Part shown: positions 15,143 through 22,944 of the stretch, in pieces
How the letters are laid out: the number at the start of each line of letters is the position of its first letter
How positions within the stretch are numbered: the stretch's first letter is position 1
NCBI GenBank assembly: GCA_934590135.1
Contig: CAKTOT010000022.1
Coordinates: 1-27,350, forward strand
Direction of reading: 5' to 3'
Source: an uncultured Muribaculaceae bacterium
GTDB taxonomy: Bacteria > Bacteroidota > Bacteroidia > Bacteroidales > Muribaculaceae
Length of the DNA: 27,350 nt
Position numbers and translations under genes: made by a program
Notes under the pieces: generated by a model
What the model saw: the letters and a program-made list of their open reading frames with translations, nothing else
Database searches by the model: none
Told to the model about the DNA's origin: nothing

Positions 15143-15646
15143 TTACTCTGCGGCAGGTGCCTCTGCGGCAGGTGCCTCAGCAGCGGGAGCGGCGGCTGCG
15201 GCGGCTGCGGCGGCTGCGGGAGCTGCCTTGCGGCGGCTGCGGCGAGTGGTTTTCTTCTTCTCTTCCTTGCCGGCCTTAACCATTGTCTCGTTGTAGTCTA
15301 CAAGTTCGATAAAGCAAGTCTTGGCGTTGTCACCCAGACGGTTGCCGGTCTTAAGTATACGGGTGTAACCACCGGGGCGGTTAGCAATTTTGGTTGCGAT
15401 TTCGCCGAAGAGTTCCTTAACGGCTTCTTTGCTCTGCAGGTGTGCAAAGACTAGACGACGATTGGGGGTGGTGTCTTCTTTGGCGCGGTTGATCAGCGGC
15501 TCGGCGTACACGCGCAGGGCTTTGGCTTTGGCCAAGGTGGTGAATATGCGTTTGTGCATAATCAGCGAAATGGTCATATTAGCCAAGAGGGCATCGCGAT
15601 GTGCCTTGGTGCGGCTAAGATGATTGAATTTTTTATTGTGTCTCAT
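15143..15646 (-). CDS. rplQ: Ribosomal protein L17 with Ala-rich tail
   Basis: A 167-residue L17 (bL17) of the large subunit. The core (1-~125) has the typical 'MRHNKKFNHLSRTKAHRDALLANM' start region, 'RVYAEPLINRAK' and 'GGYTRILKTGNRLGD'. After it comes a Lys/Arg stretch (~127-140) and an almost pure Ala/Pro/Glu tail (141-167) encoded by 9-bp and 15-bp tandem DNA repeats. The core is about the size of E. coli L17 (127 residues). It is the last gene before the operon terminator and lies 8 nt after rpoA. Confidence 0.96.
   Translation of the reverse strand: MRHNKKFNHLSRTKAHRDALLANMTISLIMHKRIFTTLAKAKALRVYAEPLINRAKEDTTPNRRLVFAHLQSKEAVKELFGEIATKIANRPGGYTRILKTGNRLGDNAKTCFIELVDYNETMVKAGKEEKKKTTRRSRRKAAPAAAAAAAAAAPAAEAPAAEAPAAE
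15166..15231. repeat. Tandem repeats coding the L17 Ala-rich tail
   Basis: A 15-nt unit CTCTGCGGCAGGTGC occurs twice (about 15146-15175), and a 9-nt unit GGCGGCTGC occurs three times in a row further on (about 15191-15217). The units stay in frame, so gain or loss of copies would change tail length without frameshift. Confidence 0.6.
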
Positions 15647-15654
15647 CGTGAATG

Positions 15655-16647
15655 TTACTCTTTATCCAGTTTGTATTTTGAAATGTCCATGCCGAAGGAC
15701 AGGTTCATGCTTGCGAGGAAATCGTCAAGCTCGGTCAGCGACTTCTTACCGAAGTTGCGGAACTTGAGCAGATCGTTTTTGTTGAACTGTACAAGTTCGC
15801 CCAAAGTCTCGACCTCGGCGCTCTTCAGGCAATTAAGTGCGCGCACGCTCAGTTCCATATCTACGAGCTTGGTCTTGAGGAGCTGGCGCATATGCAACAC
15901 TTCCTCATCGAATTCATCGCTTTCGCCGGTCTCGGGTGCGTCGATCGTAATCTTCTCATCGGAGAACAATGCAAAGTGATGGATAAGAATGCGTGCAGCC
16001 TCTTTGAGGGCATCCTTGGGATGTATCGATCCGTTAGTGGTGATTTCGAGAATGAGCTTGTCGTAGTCGGTCTTTTGGTCGACACGGAAGTTCTCTATGG
16101 CGTATTTGACGTTCTTTATAGGAGTGTAGATGGAGTCGATGGCGAGGATATTGACATCATCGTCACCTATTTCCTGCTCTTCGGCAGGCACCCATCCGCG
16201 ACCCTTATTGATTGTCAGTACGATAGTAAAACTTGCATCGGCATCCAGATGGCATATCACCTGTTCGGGGTTGAGCACCTGGAAGCTGGTCAAAGCCTTG
16301 CCTATATCCCCGGCCGTAAATACTTCGGTACCGGAGACGGTTATGGTGACTTTTTCGTCTTCGTGGTCCTCGACAACCTGGCGCAGGTCTACCTTCTTGA
16401 GGTTGAGGATGATGTTGGTGACATCTTCTTTGACGCCGGGGATGGTGTCAAACTCGTGTTTAACGCCGTCGATACGTATCGACGAAATGGCGAAGCCCTC
16501 CAAGGAGGAGAGAAGCACACGCCGCAGCGCGTTGCCCACAGTGATGCCATAGCCGGGTTCCAAGGGTTTGAACTCGAATTTGCCGTAGAAGTTGTCTGCT
16601 TCAAGCATCAGGACTTTGTCGGGCTTTTGGAATTGTAAGATAGCCAT
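15655..16647 (-). CDS. rpoA: RNA polymerase alpha subunit
   Basis: A 330-residue alpha subunit. The N-terminal domain (1-~235) has 'PLEPGYGITVGNALRRVLLSS', the assembly motif, and 'GRGWVPAEE'. A short acidic linker ('ETGESDEFDEE') leads to the C-terminal DNA-binding domain (~250-320) with 'LSVRALNCLKSAEVETLGELV' and 'FRNFGKKSLTELDDFL'. It dimerises to start core polymerase assembly. It lies between rpsD (24 nt) and rplQ (8 nt), the standard alpha-operon order. Confidence 0.98.
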   Translation of the reverse strand: MAILQFQKPDKVLMLEADNFYGKFEFKPLEPGYGITVGNALRRVLLSSLEGFAISSIRIDGVKHEFDTIPGVKEDVTNIILNLKKVDLRQVVEDHEDEKVTITVSGTEVFTAGDIGKALTSFQVLNPEQVICHLDADASFTIVLTINKGRGWVPAEEQEIGDDDVNILAIDSIYTPIKNVKYAIENFRVDQKTDYDKLILEITTNGSIHPKDALKEAARILIHHFALFSDEKITIDAPETGESDEFDEEVLHMRQLLKTKLVDMELSVRALNCLKSAEVETLGELVQFNKNDLLKFRNFGKKSLTELDDFLASMNLSFGMDISKYKLDKE

Positions 16648-16671
16648 GGATCGGGTTGTTTTTAAATTTTA

Positions 16672-17277
16672 TTACTTGGAGTAGAGCTCGACGATGAGTT
16701 GCTCCTTGATGTTTTCGGGAATATCCTCGCGTGCGGGTACGTGCAGGAATTTGCCGCTCTTGAGGCTCTCGTCCCATTCGATCCAGGGATATTTGCTGTG
16801 GTTGAAACCGGCCAAGTTGTCAGCTATCACTTCCAACGATTTGGACTTCTCGCGGACACCCACAACGTCACCGGGCTTAACCTGGTAGGAGGGGATATTG
16901 ACGATAGCGCCATTGACCACGATGTGACGATGCAGCACAATCTGGCGTGCAGCCGCACGAGTGCGGGCGATACCCAGACGGTATACCACATTGTCAAGAC
17001 GTGACTCAAGAAGCTGAAGCAGAATTTCGCCGGTAATACCCTTCATCGAAGAAGCCTTGGTGAAGAGGTTGCGGAACTGTTTCTCAAGTACACCATAGGT
17101 ATATTTAGCTTTTTGCTTTTCACGAAGCTGGACGCCGTACTCGCTGGTTTTGCGGCGACGGTTTTGTCCGTGCTGGCCCGGGGGGAAGTTGCGTCTTGCC
17201 TGGACTTTGTCGGGGCCGAAGATGGGCTCGCCGAATTTACGGGCGATTTTGGTCTTAGGACCGGTATATCTTGCCAT
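16672..17277 (-). CDS. rpsD: Ribosomal protein S4
   Basis: A 201-residue S4 (uS4), an early 16S-binding protein of the small subunit. It starts MARYTGPKTKIARKFGEP and contains the S4 RNA-binding domain around 'ESRLDNVVYRLGIARTRAAARQIVLHRHIVVN'. ATG at 17277 was chosen because family members begin there; the frame continues 19 codons upstream into leader sequence without similarity. S4 is a known autoregulator in other bacteria, and here it is preceded by a 381-nt structured gap. Confidence 0.97.
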   Translation of the reverse strand: MARYTGPKTKIARKFGEPIFGPDKVQARRNFPPGQHGQNRRRKTSEYGVQLREKQKAKYTYGVLEKQFRNLFTKASSMKGITGEILLQLLESRLDNVVYRLGIARTRAAARQIVLHRHIVVNGAIVNIPSYQVKPGDVVGVREKSKSLEVIADNLAGFNHSKYPWIEWDESLKSGKFLHVPAREDIPENIKEQLIVELYSK

Positions 17278-17658
17278 TGTTTTATTATCTTGTATGGTTG
17301 AATATTTGATGGTCGTGTGTGGCGCGGGGCGCACGTGCGCCGGTAGTATTCCGCATGGCTTTCCTCGGCTGTGCAGCCGCAGTCACAGAGAGGTGATGTT
17401 CGTTGTGACCCTTCACTGGCCGCGGTGCCCTTGCGGACTTGCTCGGTTGGGACGTGATGTCGGTACTTATAGTGCACCGTCAGTCCCCGGCCTTCGCCCT
17501 CGCCTGATGGCGAAAGACGTCCACACTATCATCGGTTGTTGTTGATGTGTATGCTATGTACTAAAAGGTATTCGCTTCGGTGATGCCTCGCGATGCCGCT
17601 GCACCGCCTTTCGAGGCATTGCCGGGTATGTGGTAGTGTCGTCTTGACGCACTCCGCA
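17278..17658 (-). promoter_or_regulatory. Structured 381-nt leader before rpsD, candidate S4 autoregulatory element
   Basis: No gene is seen. On the transcribed strand there are at least five inverted repeats: a perfect 8-bp stem ATGCCTCG/CGAGGCAT (17619-17612 with 17590-17583), an 8-bp stem with one wobble (17516-17509 with 17498-17491), GTCACA/TGTGAC (17409-17404 with 17387-17382), CGGCTG/CAGCCG (17379-17366) and a 14-bp palindrome GGCGCACGTGCGCC (17328-17341). Most other gaps in the operon are under 100 nt. S4-responsive leaders are known in other phyla and have been proposed in Bacteroidia; identity here is inference. No TAnnTTTG box was found. Confidence 0.65.
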
Positions 17659-18048
17659 TTAGACGCGGCGGCGTTTGGGAGGACGGCAGCCGTTATGCGG
17701 CAGCGGCGTAACGTCGATAATCTCTGTTACTTCGATGCCGGCTCCGTGAATGGTACGGATAGCAGATTCGCGTCCGTTGCCGGGTCCCTTGACGTATGCT
17801 TTTACCTTGCGCAGACCCAGATCGTATGCGGTCTTGGCGCAGTCTTGCGCTGCCATCTGAGCAGCGTAAGGGGTATTCTTCTTTGAGCCTCTGAAGCCCA
17901 TTTTGCCTGCCGACGACCAGGAGATAACCTGGCCTTCGCTGTTGGCAAGGCAAACGATGATGTTGTTGAAAGAGGAGTGTACGTGAAGCTGGCCTTCGGC
18001 GCTGACTTTGACGTTTCTCTTCTTAGCTGCGACTGTTTTCTTTGCCAT
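17659..18048 (-). CDS. rpsK: Ribosomal protein S11
   Basis: A 129-residue S11 (uS11) of the small-subunit platform. It contains 'HVHSSFNNIIVCLAN', 'SSAGKMGFRGSKKNTPYAAQ' and the C-terminal 'IIDVTPLPHNGCRPPKRRRV', all typical. A basic N-terminus (MAKKTVAAKKRNVKV) precedes the core. It is 18 nt downstream of rpsM and followed by the long gap before rpsD. Confidence 0.98.
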   Translation of the reverse strand: MAKKTVAAKKRNVKVSAEGQLHVHSSFNNIIVCLANSEGQVISWSSAGKMGFRGSKKNTPYAAQMAAQDCAKTAYDLGLRKVKAYVKGPGNGRESAIRTIHGAGIEVTEIIDVTPLPHNGCRPPKRRRV

Positions 18049-18066
18049 AATTGGATGGTGTTGTTA

Positions 18067-18447
18067 TTATTTAGTAGCTTTCTTTTTGTTGGCGACGGTT
18101 TTCTTGCGGCCCTTACGGGTACGCGCATTATTCTTGGTGGACTGACCGCGTACGGGGAGACCGTTACGGTGACGGATACCGCGATAGCATCCTATGTCCA
18201 TAAGACGTTTGATGTTCAGCTGGATTTCGCTGCGCAGGTCGCCTTCTACTTTGTAATCGCTGCCTATCACTTCGCGGACTTTAGCGGCTTGTGCGTCACT
18301 CCAGTCTTTAACTTTGATGTTTACATCTACGCCGGCTTTCTCCAAGATGCTCTTGGCCGAGCTGCGACCGATGCCGAAGATGTAGGTCAGTGCGATTTCA
18401 CCTCTTTTGTTTTGGGGGAGGTCAACTCCCACGATTCTTACTGCCAT
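18067..18447 (-). CDS. rpsM: Ribosomal protein S13
   Basis: A 126-residue S13 (uS13) of the 30S head, which contacts tRNA and the 50S subunit. Typical parts are 'MAVRIVGVDLPQNKRGEIALTY', a helix-two-turn-helix 'GIGRSSAKSILEKAGVD' and the 'GIRHRNGLPVRGQSTKNNAR' motif, with a Lys-rich C-terminus. It is 47 nt downstream of rpmJ. Confidence 0.98.
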   Translation of the reverse strand: MAVRIVGVDLPQNKRGEIALTYIFGIGRSSAKSILEKAGVDVNIKVKDWSDAQAAKVREVIGSDYKVEGDLRSEIQLNIKRLMDIGCYRGIRHRNGLPVRGQSTKNNARTRKGRKKTVANKKKATK

Positions 18448-18494
18448 ATGTGTGGTTGTATTGTTGTGTTGGTGCGGTTGGATTTAATAAAAAA

Positions 18495-18611
18495 TTATCC
18501 TTGACGCATTTTTAATTTGGGATTTTTTTTATTGATCACATACAGCCGGCCCTTACGACGAACGATTTTGCTGTCGGGCGTGCGTTTTTTGATTGAAGCT
18601 CGTACTTTCAT
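18495..18611 (-). CDS. rpmJ: Ribosomal protein L36, zinc-free type
   Basis: A 38-residue L36 (bL36) read directly from the - strand: it starts MKVRASIKKRTPDSKIVRR and ends PKLKMRQG. The length is exact for the family. The Cys residues and the His that bind zinc in the E. coli form are replaced (Thr11, Ser14, Asn27), so this is the C-minus type usual in Bacteroidales. It sits between infA and rpsM, its normal place. Confidence 0.96.
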   Translation of the reverse strand: MKVRASIKKRTPDSKIVRRKGRLYVINKKNPKLKMRQG

Positions 18612-18711
18612 TGTTCTTTTAGTATTATAGTTTACGTTGTTTTTGTCGGATTATTGCCGGGCGATATCGTTTTGTCTACGGATGCCGCATCGGCTTACAC
18701 CTTTACAATGC

Positions 18712-18930
18712 TTACTTGTAGCGGAAGGCTATGCGTCCTTTGCTCAGGTCGTACGGAGACATCTCGACACGCACTTTGTCCCCGGGAAGGATTTTGATGT
18801 AATGCATACGCATCTTGCCGGAGATATGTGCCGTAATCTGATGCCCGTTTTCGAGCTCGACGCGGAACATTGCGTTGGATAGGGCCTCCACGATGGTGCC
18901 GTCCTGTTCTATTGCTGCCTGTTTTGCCAT
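18712..18930 (-). CDS. infA: Translation initiation factor IF-1
   Basis: A 72-residue S1/OB-fold protein, exactly the family length, with 'GTIVEALSNAMFRVELENGHQITAHISGKMR' and the ending 'LSKGRIAFRYK'. It binds the A site of the 30S subunit during initiation. It is 63 nt downstream of map and 100 nt upstream of rpmJ; that 100-nt gap shows no clear signal. Confidence 0.98.
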   Translation of the reverse strand: MAKQAAIEQDGTIVEALSNAMFRVELENGHQITAHISGKMRMHYIKILPGDKVRVEMSPYDLSKGRIAFRYK

Positions 18931-18993
18931 AAATGGTGTTGCTGTTAAGTATTGCCTGTGGTGTTGAGTTGTGTGGTATTTCTTTGACTCGGT

Positions 18994-19776
18994 TCAGATA
19001 AAGCGTTCACCAAGGGCTTCGCGGATGTACTCGAAGGACGTCAGCACTCGAGTTTCGCCGTTGACTATAGCCATTGTATGCTCGTAGTGAGCCGACGGAC
19101 GATGGTCGCGCGTGCGACAGGTCCATCCGTCTTGGCCGATAGTGATATTACGGCTCCCCAAATTTATCATGGGCTCGATGCAGATGCACATACCGTTACG
19201 TATCACCGGTCCGGTGCCTCGACGCCCGTAGTTGGGCACTTCGGGGTCTTCGTGCATGTCGCGACCGATGCCATGTCCGCACATCTCGCGAACGACACTA
19301 TATCCGCGTCGTTCGCAATATGTCTGTACGGCATTGCTGATGTCGCCTATGCGGTGGCCTGCACGACACGCTTCGATACCTACATACAAGGACTCCTTGG
19401 TGGTACGGCACAAGGCCATCACTTCGGGGTCTACTTCGCCCACAGCGAAGGTGTAGCACGAGTCTCCCATGAAGCCGTCTTTGGCTACCACCAAGTCGGT
19501 GCCTATGATATCGCCTTCACGCAGGGTGTATGCTGACGGAAATCCGTGAACTACGACATCGTTGACTTCGATGCACAGCGTACCGGGAAAACCTTCGTAA
19601 CCGAGGCAAGCCGGGATGCCGCCGTTGTCGTGGATAAATTCGCGAGCTATCGTATCCAAGCGCTGTGTCGTAACCCCGGGTGCTATCCAGCGAGCTACCT
19701 CGCCCAGCGTCCTGGCGGTCAGGTCGCAGGCCGGAAGCATCTGCTCGATTTCTTGCGGGGTCTTAAGCTTGATCAT
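18994..19776 (-). CDS. map: Methionine aminopeptidase, type I
   Basis: A 260-residue enzyme that removes the N-terminal Met from new proteins. All metal ligands and active-site residues of the family are visible: 'NDVVVHGFPS' (His), 'IGTDLVV' and 'GDSCYTFAVG' (Asp pair), 'MCGHGIGRDMHEDP' (His), 'CICIEPMI' (Glu) and 'HYEHTMAI' (Glu). The HGFP in place of the common HGIP is conservative. It lies between secY and infA, as in other Bacteroidales. Confidence 0.98.
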   Translation of the reverse strand: MIKLKTPQEIEQMLPACDLTARTLGEVARWIAPGVTTQRLDTIAREFIHDNGGIPACLGYEGFPGTLCIEVNDVVVHGFPSAYTLREGDIIGTDLVVAKDGFMGDSCYTFAVGEVDPEVMALCRTTKESLYVGIEACRAGHRIGDISNAVQTYCERRGYSVVREMCGHGIGRDMHEDPEVPNYGRRGTGPVIRNGMCICIEPMINLGSRNITIGQDGWTCRTRDHRPSAHYEHTMAIVNGETRVLTSFEYIREALGERFI

Positions 19777-19826
19777 TGTGGCGTTGTATTGCGGTGGTTG
19801 TTATCTGTCTTTGTCGCCGCCGCCCC

Positions 19827-19854
19827 GGCGGACAAGCTTGTTCGCTCGTCCGCC
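19827..19854 (-). other. Intergenic hairpin between secY and map
   Basis: Arms 19827-19837 and 19844-19854 form an 11-position stem with one mismatch around a 6-nt loop. No T-run follows on the transcribed (-) strand, so it is not a typical terminator. It could be an attenuator, processing or stability element before map. Confidence 0.5.
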
Positions 19855-19876
19855 GTGCTGCGGTAGTTTGGTCGAA

Positions 19877-21226
19877 TTAATATGCCGATCCGGTGGTGCG
19901 ACCTTTAATCTTGCCTTCTTTCATCAGGCCGTCATAATGGTGCATCATCAGGTGCGACTCTATTTGTTGCAGGGTGTCAAGCACAACACCTACCATAATC
20001 AGCAGGGATGTGCCGCCGAAGAATTGTGCAAAATTCTGGCTGATGCCGAAGAAACGGGCAAAAGCGGGGAGTATTGCCACAATACCCAGGAAGATTGATC
20101 CGGGCAGAGTGATGCGACTCATAATGGTATCGAGGTACTCGGCCGTCTTCTTGCCCGGTTTCACGCCGGGGATAAATCCGTTGTTGCGCTTCATATCGTC
20201 GGCCATCTGAGTGGGACGCACCGTGATAGCGGTATAGAAGTAGGTGAAGGCGACAATCATCAAGAAGAAGATGATGTTGTACCAAAAACCGTTGATGTCG
20301 GTCAGTGCCTGCACAAATCCCGAGCCTTCGCTCGCAAAGCCTACCAGGGTGATGGGGATAAACATAATTGCCTGAGCAAAAATGATAGGCATCACGCCGG
20401 CTGCATTCACCTTCAAAGGTATGTACTGGCGTGCACCACCGTACTGACGGTTGCCGACGATACGTTTTGCGTATTGTACGGGCACTTTGCGCGTCCCTTG
20501 TACCAGAAGCACGGCGCCAATGGTAACAGCAAACAACAGCACGATTTCGACGATAAACATCACAAGACCGCCCTCGCTACCACTGGTACCGGGCAGACGC
20601 GATGTGAACTCGTAGAACAGTGCCGATGGGAGACGGGCAATGATACCTACCAAGATGATGAAGGAGATACCGTTGCCTATACCACGGTCGGTGATACGCT
20701 CGCCCAACCACATGATAAACATGGAGCCGGCGGCCAGAATGATGGTCAGGTAGACTATGTTCCAGAACCCGAAGGCTGTAGCTGCAGCACCGTTGGCCTG
20801 TGCAAACTGGTACTGAAGGTTGACCAAATATGCAGGAGCCTGCAACAGCAGAATCAACACTGTCAAATAACGGGTGTACTGGGTCAGTTTCTGACGTCCG
20901 CTCTCGCCCTCGCGCTGCATCTTCTGGAACGAAGGCAGCACCATGCCGAGAAGCTGGATAACGATGGAGGCGGTGATGTAAGGCATGATACCCAAGGCAA
21001 ATATAGATGCCTGGGAGAATGCGCCGCCGGAGAACATATCGAGCAGCTGCATCATACCTGTCTTATTTGTAAAGCTCGACAGGGCATCAATAGCAGCCGG
21101 AGATACGCCGGGAAGCACAACATAACAGCCCAGTCGGTAGATGAGTACCAACAGAACCGTTATGAGGAGCCTCTTGCGCAGCTCTTCGATAGTCCAAATG
21201 TTTTTTAAGGTCTCGAAGAATCTCAT
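19877..21226 (-). CDS. secY: Protein translocase subunit SecY
   Basis: A 449-residue inner-membrane channel protein with the usual ten hydrophobic segments. Recognised parts are the N-terminal amphipathic region 'LKNIWTIEELRKRLLIT', the plug region after 'GVSPAAIDAL', 'GIMPYITASIVIQLL', 'ITDRGIGNGISFII' and the cytoplasmic loop 'KRNNGFIPGVKPGKKTAEYLD' region. It forms the Sec pore with SecE and SecG, encoded elsewhere. It starts 6 nt after rplO. Confidence 0.98.
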   Translation of the reverse strand: MRFFETLKNIWTIEELRKRLLITVLLVLIYRLGCYVVLPGVSPAAIDALSSFTNKTGMMQLLDMFSGGAFSQASIFALGIMPYITASIVIQLLGMVLPSFQKMQREGESGRQKLTQYTRYLTVLILLLQAPAYLVNLQYQFAQANGAAATAFGFWNIVYLTIILAAGSMFIMWLGERITDRGIGNGISFIILVGIIARLPSALFYEFTSRLPGTSGSEGGLVMFIVEIVLLFAVTIGAVLLVQGTRKVPVQYAKRIVGNRQYGGARQYIPLKVNAAGVMPIIFAQAIMFIPITLVGFASEGSGFVQALTDINGFWYNIIFFLMIVAFTYFYTAITVRPTQMADDMKRNNGFIPGVKPGKKTAEYLDTIMSRITLPGSIFLGIVAILPAFARFFGISQNFAQFFGGTSLLIMVGVVLDTLQQIESHLMMHHYDGLMKEGKIKGRTTGSAY

Positions 21227-21232
21227 ATTGTG

Positions 21233-21679
21233 TTATGCTTTGACGACAGCGCCGCCTGCGGCCTCGATGGCCTTCTGGGCTGCCTGTGAAAATGCGTTGG
21301 CCTCAACGGTTACGGCCTTGGAGATTTCGCCGCCGGCGAGTATCTTAACCAGCTGGTTGCGACCGGCCAATCCGGCTGCACGAAGGTCAGCGATAGTCAC
21401 CTTTTCGAGGTTCTTGCCTTCGGCGAGAGTTTGGATCACGTCAAGATTGATGGCCTTGTACTCTACGCGGTTAAGGCTCTTGAAGCCCCACTTGGGAAGA
21501 CGACGTTGCAGAGGCATCTGACCGCCTTCGAAACCGATTTTACGTTTGTAACCCGAACGCGATTTGGCACCTTTGTGTCCGCGTGTGGATGTACCGCCCT
21601 TGCCGGAACCCTGGCCGCGACCTACGCGGGTCTTGGTGCGTACCGAGCCGATAGCGGGTTGTATATTGCTTAAGTCCAT
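21233..21679 (-). CDS. rplO: Ribosomal protein L15
   Basis: A 148-residue L15 (uL15) with the Gly-rich N-terminal extension 'RTKTRVGRGQGSGKGGTSTRGHKG' region, 'IGFEGGQMPLQRRLPKWGF' and an Ala-rich C-terminal domain. It joins late in 50S assembly. It lies between rpmD (94-nt gap with a hairpin) and secY (6 nt). Confidence 0.98.
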   Translation of the reverse strand: MDLSNIQPAIGSVRTKTRVGRGQGSGKGGTSTRGHKGAKSRSGYKRKIGFEGGQMPLQRRLPKWGFKSLNRVEYKAINLDVIQTLAEGKNLEKVTIADLRAAGLAGRNQLVKILAGGEISKAVTVEANAFSQAAQKAIEAAGGAVVKA

Positions 21680-21728
21680 TGTTGTTTGTCTATTATGGGG
21701 GGTTGGTTAAATCTTTATTGGAGTTGTC

Positions 21729-21760
21729 CCGGTCAGCCGGGAGTGCCCTCGGCTGACCGG
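21729..21760 (-). other. Perfect 11-bp hairpin between rpmD and rplO
   Basis: CCGGTCAGCCG (21729-21739) and CGGCTGACCGG (21750-21760) pair perfectly around a 10-nt loop. It lies 13 nt after the rpmD stop on the - strand and 50 nt before the rplO start. No T-run follows, so read-through into rplO is expected; a processing or attenuation role is inference. Confidence 0.55.
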
Positions 21761-21773
21761 ACTATCTCCTATA

Positions 21774-21953
21774 TCAGGCCTCGGTGACGGTTACAAGGTG
21801 GTGTACCTTTTGTACCATGCCGCGGATGGAAGGGGTGTCTTCCTTGACCACGGTGTGATTCATCTTGCGCAGGCCTAAGGCGTCAAGAGTGCGCTTCTGT
21901 ACTGCCGGGCAGTTGATGCGGCTCTTGGTCTGTGTAATTTTTATCTGTGCCAT
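21774..21953 (-). CDS. rpmD: Ribosomal protein L30
   Basis: A 59-residue L30 (uL30), normal for bacteria, beginning MAQIKITQTKSRINCP and containing 'LDALGLRKMNHTVV' and 'GMVQKVHHLVTV'. ATG at 21953 was chosen because the family begins there; 28 more upstream codons are open but lie in the leader and include the hairpin at 21984-22005. Confidence 0.96.
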   Translation of the reverse strand: MAQIKITQTKSRINCPAVQKRTLDALGLRKMNHTVVKEDTPSIRGMVQKVHHLVTVTEA

Positions 21954-21983
21954 TGTCTGGTGTTTTGTAGTTTGTGTGACTTT

Positions 21984-22005
21984 GCCCGAGCAATGATTCT
22001 CGGGC
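21984..22005 (-). other. 7-bp hairpin between rpsE and rpmD
   Basis: GCCCGAG (21984-21990) and CTCGGGC (21999-22005) pair perfectly around an 8-nt loop, 9 nt after the rpsE stop. No T-run follows on the - strand. Confidence 0.45.
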
Positions 22006-22014
22006 TTGTGTGTC

Positions 22015-22533
22015 TTAGCCGCGGAAAACTTTCTCAACGGTGATGCCGCGGTTCTGCGCTACCTGTGCGGGCGAACGCATCTCGGACAAGGCGGCGATGG
22101 TGGCCTTCACAAGGTTGTGAGGGTTGGACGAACCTTTGCTCTTGGCAAGTACATCGGTCACGCCTACGCTCTCGAGGACTGCACGCATAGCGCCGCCGGC
22201 CTTTACGCCGGTACCGGTGGAAGCGGGTTTGAGGATGATGCGCGAGCCGCTGAACTTAGCTTCTTGCTCGTGAGGAATGGTGCCTTTGTGTACGGGAACA
22301 CGTACGAGGTTCTTCTTGGCTGCCTCTACGCCTTTGGCGATAGCTGCCTGTACCTCATTGGCTTTGCCAAGGCCCCAACCTACGATGCCGTTTTCATTAC
22401 CGACAACGACGATGGCGGCGAAAGTGAATGTGCGGCCACCCTTGGTTACTTTGGTGACGCGGTTGATGGCCACTAAGCGGTCTTTAAGTTCGAGATCGCT
22501 TGTAGTTTTTACTCGATTGATTCTTTTAGCCAT
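22015..22533 (-). CDS. rpsE: Ribosomal protein S5
   Basis: A 172-residue S5 (uS5) starting MAKRINRVKTTSDLELKDR. It has the N-terminal double-stranded RNA-binding domain ('RVTKVTKGGRTFTFAAIVVVGNENG' region, the fidelity loop) and the C-terminal domain with 'GGAMRAVLESVGVTDVLAKSKGSSNPHN'. ATG at 22533 fits family N-termini; a further 10 upstream codons overlap rplR and lack similarity. Confidence 0.97.
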   Translation of the reverse strand: MAKRINRVKTTSDLELKDRLVAINRVTKVTKGGRTFTFAAIVVVGNENGIVGWGLGKANEVQAAIAKGVEAAKKNLVRVPVHKGTIPHEQEAKFSGSRIILKPASTGTGVKAGGAMRAVLESVGVTDVLAKSKGSSNPHNLVKATIAALSEMRSPAQVAQNRGITVEKVFRG

Positions 22534-22544
22534 AGTGGTTGTCT

Positions 22545-22889
22545 TTAGAATTTGAGGCCACAAGCGCGTGCGGCGTCGGCCAGGGATTTAACACGACCGT
22601 GGAAGAGGTATCCGTTGCGGTCAAATACTACTTCGGTAATGCCGGCGGCCAAAGCCTTCTCGGCAATCTTTTTGCCGACTTCTGCAGCGACGGTCTTCTT
22701 GTCGCCTTGGACGTCGAGGTTGCGCGACGATGCGGCAACCAGAGTGGCTCCTGCCAGGTCGTCTACGAGTTGCACGTAGATCTGCTTATTGGAGCGGAAC
22801 ACTGTCATGCGCGGACGCTGGGCTGTGCCGGAGATTTTGCCGCGAATGCGTGTCTTGATTTTATTGCGTCTTTCTATTTTAGTTACCAT
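22545..22889 (-). CDS. rplR: Ribosomal protein L18
   Basis: A 114-residue L18 (uL18), which binds 5S rRNA with L5 and L25. The features 'RRNKIKTRIRGKISGTAQRPRMTVFRSNKQIYVQL' (start) and 'VFDRNGYLFHGRVKSLADAARACGLKF' (end) are diagnostic. It lies 55 nt after rplF and 11 nt before rpsE. Confidence 0.97.
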   Translation of the reverse strand: MVTKIERRNKIKTRIRGKISGTAQRPRMTVFRSNKQIYVQLVDDLAGATLVAASSRNLDVQGDKKTVAAEVGKKIAEKALAAGITEVVFDRNGYLFHGRVKSLADAARACGLKF

Positions 22890-22944
22890 TGTGGTAGATG
22901 TTTTTTTATTGGTTGTGTGAGGTTGTTGCTAAGCTATGGCCCGA

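Noticed and set aside
17278..17334. 19-codon upstream extension of rpsD
   Set aside because: S4 proteins start at MARYTGPK; the extension lies in structured leader sequence.
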